A DNA stretch of 38,791 bases from Psychrobacter sp. 4Bb (lineage in GTDB: Bacteria; Pseudomonadota; Gammaproteobacteria; Pseudomonadales; Moraxellaceae), in assembly GCF_002836735.1 (NCBI RefSeq), contig NZ_PJAS01000037.1, positions 1 through 38,791 on the forward strand. Reading direction: 5' to 3'. The translations under genes and the position numbers were made by a program. Of this stretch, positions 33,680 through 38,791 are shown in pieces (the stretch's first letter is position 1; each line of letters starts with the position of its first letter). The notes under the pieces are model-generated. The model saw only the letters and a program-made list of their open reading frames with translations. It had not been told where the DNA came from and ran no database searches.

Positions 33680-35932
33680 TTAACGATTAAGAGGATAGGT
33701 CGTGATACCGCTATTAGGACTATCTACTCTCGTAAAGCCTTGCGAAGTAGATTTTGGCGCTTGATCACGTTTAGGGATAAGAGGATTAAGCGGCATAAGC
33801 TCGTAATCTGCACTGACATTACCATTCCAACCTTCAGTGCCGCTCAATGGTAATTGCTTAATCGTACCGTTTTTATCAATGACCAGCTGCAACACTCGCA
33901 TTTGATTAAATTTGCGTTCAGTCACACTCGCTACCGCGCCGCCATCACGTAAGATAGTCGGCTGTAAAAAGATGATCAAATTGCTCTTTTGGGTGCTGTC
34001 ATTGTCAGAACGAAAGAGTCTACCGATAACAGGAACATTGCCCAAACCAGGAACTTTCTGTTGACGTGTGGTGGTGTTGTCACGCATCAGGCCGCCCAAG
34101 GCAATCGTCTGCTGATCATCCGCTAGAATGGTCGTATTAATAAGGCTTTTATTGGTAATTAGTCCACTGGCATTACCCGTACTGCCTGGCACGACTGACG
34201 AGACTTCTTGCGATACCTCTAAACGTACTGTGCCATTGTCACCAATATGAGGAATAACATTCAGATTAATACCAATGTCTTGACGATCAATTGTCTGAAA
34301 TGGGTTGTTTGAATTGTTGCCACTGGTGGTAAAAGAACCTGTGACAAAAGGTACGTTTTGACCAACCAAGATACTGGCTTTTTCATTATCCAATGTCAAA
34401 ATCGATGGCATGGACAATAGATTAGCACTGGTAGATGAGTCAAGCGCCTGTAAAATAGCACCATAAAATTCTGTATTGCCCTGACTGTCTTTGCGACTGT
34501 CTCCAATTCCTATCAGTGCACCTGCGATAGAGCTGGCTGCAGCGCTAATACCTGCCGTACTCGTCCCTGCTAAAGCCGCCGCCGCAAGTGTCGTCGCGCT
34601 GGCTCCCACATTATTAAAGTTGACCACTCCATAGCCACTGTTGGCGTTACCTAGTGCCCACTGAACGCCTAGCTGAGTGGCATCATCGCCTGACACTTCA
34701 ACAATAGCGGCTTGAATTAATACTTGTGCGCGGCGACTGTCTAATTGGTTGACCGCATCTTCAATCTCGAACATGAGCTCAGGTGCGGCGTTGACGATAA
34801 CGGCATTTTGAGTTTCATCAGCGATAATACTAAACGGACGACCGCCCACTCCTGTGCTTGTTCCATTTGTGCTGCTAGTCGACACAGCGGCCGCACTGCT
34901 ACCTAGGCTATCGCTAGCTGCATTATTAATTGCGGCGCCTGTGCTACTTACATCATTTAGCGAAGCGGATTCTAGTGTCGAGGTCGCGCCAGCACTATTG
35001 ATAGATTGATTAGCGAGTAAGCCGCGTAACATATCGGCGATATGACCAGCACTAGCATACTTTAATCGAAAAACACGGAGACCACTTAAACGTCTGGTCG
35101 GCGTAGTATCCAATTGATTGACCATTTCTTGGACTTTAGCAATCATTTCAGGACTGCCCTTGACTAGCAGTCTATCGCTTGACGTATCAGCAATCACCTT
35201 TAGCTGATTGTTGCCACCTTGAGCTTGCCCGCTACCCGCACTTGAGACTAAGGCGCTAATCAACTCCATCATACGTTCGGCATCGACGTGGCGTAGTGGT
35301 ATCACTTGCAAACTGTCATTTACATTACTGTCTAAGTCACGGATAAGAGCTGTCAGTTGGTTAAGGCTGTCTGCTCTATCGGACAACACCAACGCATTGA
35401 CACCAGGTACAGCGGCCGCGTGAGCCGACTGCGGCATCAATGGGCGAATAACACCTAATACTTCTGCAGCTTGGGTGTTAGTCAAATAAATAACTCGAGT
35501 AGCGAGCGACTCGCCAACACTATCACCGCGTAAATCAACCGCCACACCAGATTGCTTAGCAATATTATCCGGTACCAGTTTTGTCGTCGTTCCTGACTCA
35601 ATCGCAGCGATACCATTCACTTGCATCACGCTCAGAAATAACTGATAAATCTCATCACGGGACAGGGCTTTATTGGAGATGACCGTGACATTACCATTGA
35701 TACGTGGATCAAGCACAAAGTTTTGATCCGTGATGGTCGCGACCTCATTAATAAAGGCTTTGATATCAGCATCTTGTAAATTGACTTTCCAGCTCTCAGC
35801 ATTGGCAAGACCAACACCAGCAGCCCATAATGGCACTGCCAGACAAAGTGGACGACACAGGCGCATCAAACGCTGCAGGCTACGGTACAAAGGCGTGGCT
35901 GAAAAATTCTGAAAACTTACCATATTGATCAT
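33680..35932 (-). CDS. gspD: Type II secretion system secretin GspD
   Basis: The 750-residue protein forms the outer-membrane channel of the type II secretion system. It starts with a signal peptide ending in LWAAGVGLANA. N0 follows with WKVNLQDADIKAFINEVATI. N1 to N3 repeats include VIYLTNTQAAEVLGVIRPLM, LQVIPLRHVDAERMMELISA and FRLKYASAGHIADMLRGLLA. A Ser/Ala/Asn-rich loop of about 55 residues interrupts N3, as in other GspD proteins. The secretin core includes VPGLGNVPVIGRLFRSD and NLIIFLQPTILRDG. The S-domain-like tail after about 670 would bind a pilotin. It is the last gene of the gspN-gspC-gspD run, 68 bases after gspC. The remaining gsp genes are not in the window. Confidence 0.95.
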   Translation of the reverse strand: MINMVSFQNFSATPLYRSLQRLMRLCRPLCLAVPLWAAGVGLANAESWKVNLQDADIKAFINEVATITDQNFVLDPRINGNVTVISNKALSRDEIYQLFLSVMQVNGIAAIESGTTTKLVPDNIAKQSGVAVDLRGDSVGESLATRVIYLTNTQAAEVLGVIRPLMPQSAHAAAVPGVNALVLSDRADSLNQLTALIRDLDSNVNDSLQVIPLRHVDAERMMELISALVSSAGSGQAQGGNNQLKVIADTSSDRLLVKGSPEMIAKVQEMVNQLDTTPTRRLSGLRVFRLKYASAGHIADMLRGLLANQSINSAGATSTLESASLNDVSSTGAAINNAASDSLGSSAAAVSTSSTNGTSTGVGGRPFSIIADETQNAVIVNAAPELMFEIEDAVNQLDSRRAQVLIQAAIVEVSGDDATQLGVQWALGNANSGYGVVNFNNVGASATTLAAAALAGTSTAGISAAASSIAGALIGIGDSRKDSQGNTEFYGAILQALDSSTSANLLSMPSILTLDNEKASILVGQNVPFVTGSFTTSGNNSNNPFQTIDRQDIGINLNVIPHIGDNGTVRLEVSQEVSSVVPGSTGNASGLITNKSLINTTILADDQQTIALGGLMRDNTTTRQQKVPGLGNVPVIGRLFRSDNDSTQKSNLIIFLQPTILRDGGAVASVTERKFNQMRVLQLVIDKNGTIKQLPLSGTEGWNGNVSADYELMPLNPLIPKRDQAPKSTSQGFTRVDSPNSGITTYPLNR

Positions 35933-36000
35933 TACCTACAGTGATATTGCTTACTATGTGCTGAATTTTTAAGGAGCAATTTTGCTAAAAACCTACCTTG

Positions 36001-36906
36001 CTAGAACTGCTGGCGAATCGTAATAACTTGCTCACCACGTTGAACCTCTATCTGCGCTTCACCTGCTTGCTGTACTTGCTGAAGTACACCAGCATCTTGC
36101 GCTGGGTTATTACCTACGCTCTGTCCGTTGACGGTCAGTACCTTATCGCCTGGCTCAAGCCCTAAACGATTACGTAGGCCAGCAGGCATCGCCGCTGTGA
36201 CTTGATAACTCTCACCTGATGCCATCACCCCCATCCTACTTAGATAACTGGCGGGGTTTTCTTGCAAGGCCGTAACCGCTTCTTCGATAGCCGACTGTGG
36301 ACTTTTTGAAGTGTCTGCGCCAGTTGTCCCTTCTGTCTCAGGAACAGTGTTTTGTACTGGTTGGGGCGCTGTAGGCAACATGCTATTGTTTGGCAAACGC
36401 TGATTGCTTATTCCGCTTGCTAGCATATCACTCTGGTCTAATGGCATCGCCTCTGGCATTTTAATAACGGTTTCTTTATCGTTAGCATCAGCGATAATGA
36501 CTGAATTCCAATCAACAGCCACGAGCGTATAATCGCTGTCTTTTAGCCCATCACCGATGCGGTAATTTTTGACTTCGCCATTGACATTTAATAAGGCGGA
36601 AGACATGATCTCAGGTATGGCTAGTAGTACGCCTTTTAGCTCAATGTTGGGAGGTAATTGCACGGCTGCGGTAATAGGATCGGGGTCAGCGAAGATTGCA
36701 AATAAGCTGCTATAATCTTTGGTGGATTTGGCACTATTCTGTAGAGGCGCTAAAGGCAATGCAGGCGCTAGAGGTGCTGCTAGTAATAACCATAAAAGAC
36801 GGGCGGCTATCCAGCATAGCCAAGCAATGGCTAACAATAGTAGCCAAGCTGAAAGGCGATTGAGAGTATTGATAACAGGTTTTAAGCTTGCGGCGATATT
36901 AAGCAT
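36001..36906 (-). CDS. gspC: Type II secretion system protein GspC
   Basis: The 301-residue inner membrane protein connects the inner-membrane platform to the secretin. A transmembrane segment lies at about 20-45 (AWLLLLAIAWLCWIAARLLW). The homology region is at about 65-150 (YSSLFAIFADPDP, IELKGVLLAIPEIMSSALLN, VKNYRIGDGLKDSDYTLVAV), and it binds GspD N0. A Pro/Thr-rich linker leads to a PDZ domain at about 225-300 (AGLRNRLGLEPGDKVLTVNG). Its ATG directly follows the gspN stop with no intervening base, so translation is probably coupled. Confidence 0.93.
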   Translation of the reverse strand: MLNIAASLKPVINTLNRLSAWLLLLAIAWLCWIAARLLWLLLAAPLAPALPLAPLQNSAKSTKDYSSLFAIFADPDPITAAVQLPPNIELKGVLLAIPEIMSSALLNVNGEVKNYRIGDGLKDSDYTLVAVDWNSVIIADANDKETVIKMPEAMPLDQSDMLASGISNQRLPNNSMLPTAPQPVQNTVPETEGTTGADTSKSPQSAIEEAVTALQENPASYLSRMGVMASGESYQVTAAMPAGLRNRLGLEPGDKVLTVNGQSVGNNPAQDAGVLQQVQQAGEAQIEVQRGEQVITIRQQF

Positions 36907-37734
36907 TTAGTTCGCCCCCAGACCAGCTAACATTGGCTGGCGCACACTGACAACTGGCGTATCTTGAGGGGCTTGTCCTTTATACTCAGGCATGTTCTCT
37001 AGCAAGCGCTGCGTCAAACTGACATCGAGCATATTATCGCTGTCGAGATACAGATCTCCCAAACGCTTATCTTGATTGTTCAATAAATTGATATGGAGCA
37101 AATCTCTATCGTTTTTCTGCTCTGTACTAAGCTCGGCTCTTAGAGCAGGTATCGTAATATAAAAAACTTTGCCACCACTAGGATAGCCTACCTCACCACC
37201 AACCCAAGTCAATTGACCATCCGCGGCACTAAATCCGCCAGCGTCTTTAGCAGGATCGCTACTAGATGCGTCATTTTTATCAGACTGGCGCGTTAGCGAT
37301 ACATTGTTTACTTGAATAGGGGTATTTGGCAGCTGCCAGTTGACTACACTCGCTAGCGTCTCAGGTGCAATTTTCCCACTCATGCTGTCAACTTGCCATG
37401 AGTTTAGCCCAAGTTTAACTTGCCCATTCAAACGTGTCTGTGATGAGTGAATATTGACGTCCGCACCTAGCTTACCTATGAGTAGCTGCCAAGGCTGCCA
37501 TGACCATTCCGCCATACCTGTGAGCGACGTCGATGACATAGGCAACTGCCAAATAGCAGCACCTTGCCATACATTGCCAGATACATGCTGGACATAAGGC
37601 GTATCCGGCGCGTATTTCTCAAGTAACCATGCTGCTGGCATTTGCAAAACAGCAAATAGCGCAAACAACACAAACCCAACTAGCCACCAGAGCTTACGGG
37701 GACGTTTATGAGAAAACTCAGATACTTGGGCCAC
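36907..37734 (-). CDS. gspN: Type II secretion system protein GspN
   Basis: The protein of about 275 residues is the accessory GspN. It has one N-terminal membrane anchor (LWWLVGFVLFALFAVLQMPA) followed by the T2SSN periplasmic domain: YVQHVSGNVWQGAAIWQLP, MAEWSWQPWQLLIGKLGADV, and QLTWVGGEVGYPSGGKVFYI. The longest frame begins at 37827, but that ATG lies inside the hns terminator hairpin, and the extra 31 residues have a different, Cys- and aromatic-rich composition. I therefore place the start at GTG 37734 (GTG GCC CAA); this is a judgement, with only AAGAG about ten bases upstream in support. GspN is not essential in all type II systems. Confidence 0.85.
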   Translation of the reverse strand: MAQVSEFSHKRPRKLWWLVGFVLFALFAVLQMPAAWLLEKYAPDTPYVQHVSGNVWQGAAIWQLPMSSTSLTGMAEWSWQPWQLLIGKLGADVNIHSSQTRLNGQVKLGLNSWQVDSMSGKIAPETLASVVNWQLPNTPIQVNNVSLTRQSDKNDASSSDPAKDAGGFSAADGQLTWVGGEVGYPSGGKVFYITIPALRAELSTEQKNDRDLLHINLLNNQDKRLGDLYLDSDNMLDVSLTQRLLENMPEYKGQAPQDTPVVSVRQPMLAGLGAN

Positions 37735-37803
37735 AGTCGTACAACTCTTATATAAGACAAAAACGTCATTATCATAACAAACAATGGCATATAGATGACA
37801 GAA

Positions 37804-37857
37804 AAAAAGCCAGTATCTTTTTGCCAAAATACTGGCAGTAAAGATACTGGCTTTTAT
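37804..37857 (-). terminator. Strong intrinsic terminator of hns
   Basis: AAAAGCCAGTATCTTT at 37805-37820 pairs perfectly with AAAGATACTGGCTTTT at 37840-37855. An inner hairpin, TGCCA-AAATAC-TGGCA, occupies the loop. On the - strand the stem is followed by seven T residues. It separates hns from gspN and supports a later gspN start. Confidence 0.9.
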
Positions 37858-37963
37858 TTTCTGAAAAACAGCTATATCTATCGCTAAATGGTTGTAAATA
37901 CACCATTATCAATAGCAGCTTCAAGCTGGCTCACAGAAATTAACTTTATAAGAAAACAGTTAA

Positions 37964-38287
37964 TTAAATAGCAAAATCTTCGATATCACGACCTGCTGCT
38001 AGCGCTTCAACCAACCACGTTGGCTTACGACCACGGCCAGTCCAAGTTTCACTATGGTTATCAGTATTACGATATTTAATACTGCGTTTTTTCTCTAACT
38101 TTTCACCAGCTTTCAGTATCTCTTCGATCGTTGCATTGCTATCTTCTGCAATCTGCTCGAACTGCATATAGGCATCATACAAACGTTGATGTTGTTTTTT
38201 GGCGATAAGTTGTTGAGCGTTTTCAGTGATAGCACGTAACTCATCCACGTTCAAACTTTCTAAATCAATTGCGTTATTTTTGCTCAT
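37964..38287 (-). CDS. hns: H-NS family nucleoid protein
   Basis: The 107-residue protein is an H-NS-type xenogeneic silencer and nucleoid organiser. The N-terminal oligomerisation part is helical (DLESLNVDELRAITENAQQL, EQIAEDSNATIEEILKAGEK). The C-terminal AT-hook-like DNA-binding domain is YRNTDNHSETWTGRGRKPTW followed by LVEALAAGRDIEDFAI. The core loop is TGRGRKP, compared with the usual TGQGRTP or TGRGRTP. The protein is shorter than E. coli H-NS (137) and closer to the short H-NS proteins seen in the Moraxellaceae, as I recall. It has its own terminator. The long AT-rich DNA upstream could allow autoregulation, which is inferred. Confidence 0.93.
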   Translation of the reverse strand: MSKNNAIDLESLNVDELRAITENAQQLIAKKQHQRLYDAYMQFEQIAEDSNATIEEILKAGEKLEKKRSIKYRNTDNHSETWTGRGRKPTWLVEALAAGRDIEDFAI

Positions 38288-38791
38288 AATAAATCCAACT
38301 ATAAAATAAGAGTGTGGCCTCTATTGAGGTATTATTTTTCGTGAAATAATGCAGTGAACAAATCGTTCATTAGCAATTAAATCTATGTATAAAATATAAT
38401 TAATTCTAAAGAGTATTTAATTTCTAATAACAGCCCGAACAATCCATTATAAATAGAAAATATATAGCGATAGATGCTCATTGTATCCATTTTAAATAAA
38501 ATTAGTTTTAGATAAATCTAAACACACAAGTCACCATGCTTTATATATTGCTATTATAGCTTCGAAAGTATTTCTTAATAATAGAACAAAATTCTAGTAC
38601 TTTAACTACTGCTAGAATTTCACAATAATATTTCGACAAAAACCTACTGTTAAAATAATAGAGTAGTATCTCTATGCACTATACTCTCAAATACTGCTAA
38701 TCTTGAGGGATAGTTTTGCATTAGCTCTGTAACTTGCTATGTCGTTCCTATGGTGTTTTCTAAAGAAGTTAACCATTTCATATAAAGATCT
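38288..38791. other. AT-rich region upstream of hns, no gene seen
   Basis: These 504 bases are markedly AT-rich with many A and T runs and no open frame of coding character on either strand. They hold the hns promoter. On the - strand, TTCACT and AATAAT separated by 16 bases near 38330-38360 are a weak candidate. The window ends here, so a gene further right cannot be excluded. Confidence 0.5.

Noticed and set aside
38288..38791. Possible small gene or RNA upstream of hns
   Set aside because: No frame, stem or promoter pair stands out from the AT-rich background.

Overview
The window looks like chromosome of a Moraxellaceae gammaproteobacterium, most likely Psychrobacter. This rests on family-level recognition: a FimX-type protein, EpmB/EF-P, a gspN-gspC-gspD block beside an H-NS gene, moderate GC with AT-rich intergenic DNA, and an interspersed short repeat. 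No database search was possible, so the genus is an inference. No phage, integrase, transposase, rRNA, tRNA or CRISPR array was seen.

Layout. (1) 407-3708, rightward: five genes encoding a Roadblock/LC7 (MglB-like) protein, an Aer-like PAS protein, a PhnD-like ligand-binding protein without a signal peptide, and two unrecognised proteins. The last of these may carry a second, divergent Roadblock-like domain. This is the best candidate for an undescribed signalling module. (2) 4127-5402: a methyltransferase facing a GNAT acetyltransferase. (3) 5450-11704, leftward: a molybdenum hydroxylase operon like E. coli paoABC, with an XdhC-type maturation factor and a MocA-like nucleotidyltransferase downstream. 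A clear terminator lies between the catalytic and maturation genes. (4) 12040-12696: an nfsB-type nitroreductase broken by one in-frame amber codon. (5) 13108-14507: a DsbA/FrnE-family protein and a type II haloacid dehalogenase. (6) 14631-17785: glutathione-dependent formaldehyde dehydrogenase (frmA), a divergent LysR regulator, a DUF302 protein and a DUF4031 protein.

(7) 17881-22938, leftward: cytochrome c lipoprotein, MoxR ATPase, DUF58 protein and TgpA-like transglutaminase. The MoxR/DUF58 junction contains a copy of the short repeat also found at 815-934. (8) 23003-27170, leftward: a FimX-like protein (pseudo-receiver, PAS, degenerate GGDEF, degenerate EAL) and a large unrecognised protein upstream of it. 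(9) 27534-29274: divergent epmB and efp, which work together because EpmB makes the beta-lysine used to modify EF-P Lys34. (10) 29457-33475, leftward: hybrid histidine kinase, tcdA, a TatD-family hydrolase and a 57-residue membrane protein. (11) 33680-38287, leftward: gspD, gspC and gspN of type II secretion, then hns, separated from gspN by a strong terminator. The last 500 bases are AT-rich with no gene seen.

Several starts were moved from the longest open frame to an internal codon because of Shine-Dalgarno position, gene overlap or family alignment. The affected genes are the PAS protein, GNAT, nitroreductase, frmA, LysR, TgpA-like, cytochrome c, TatD and gspN. Each entry gives the reason.
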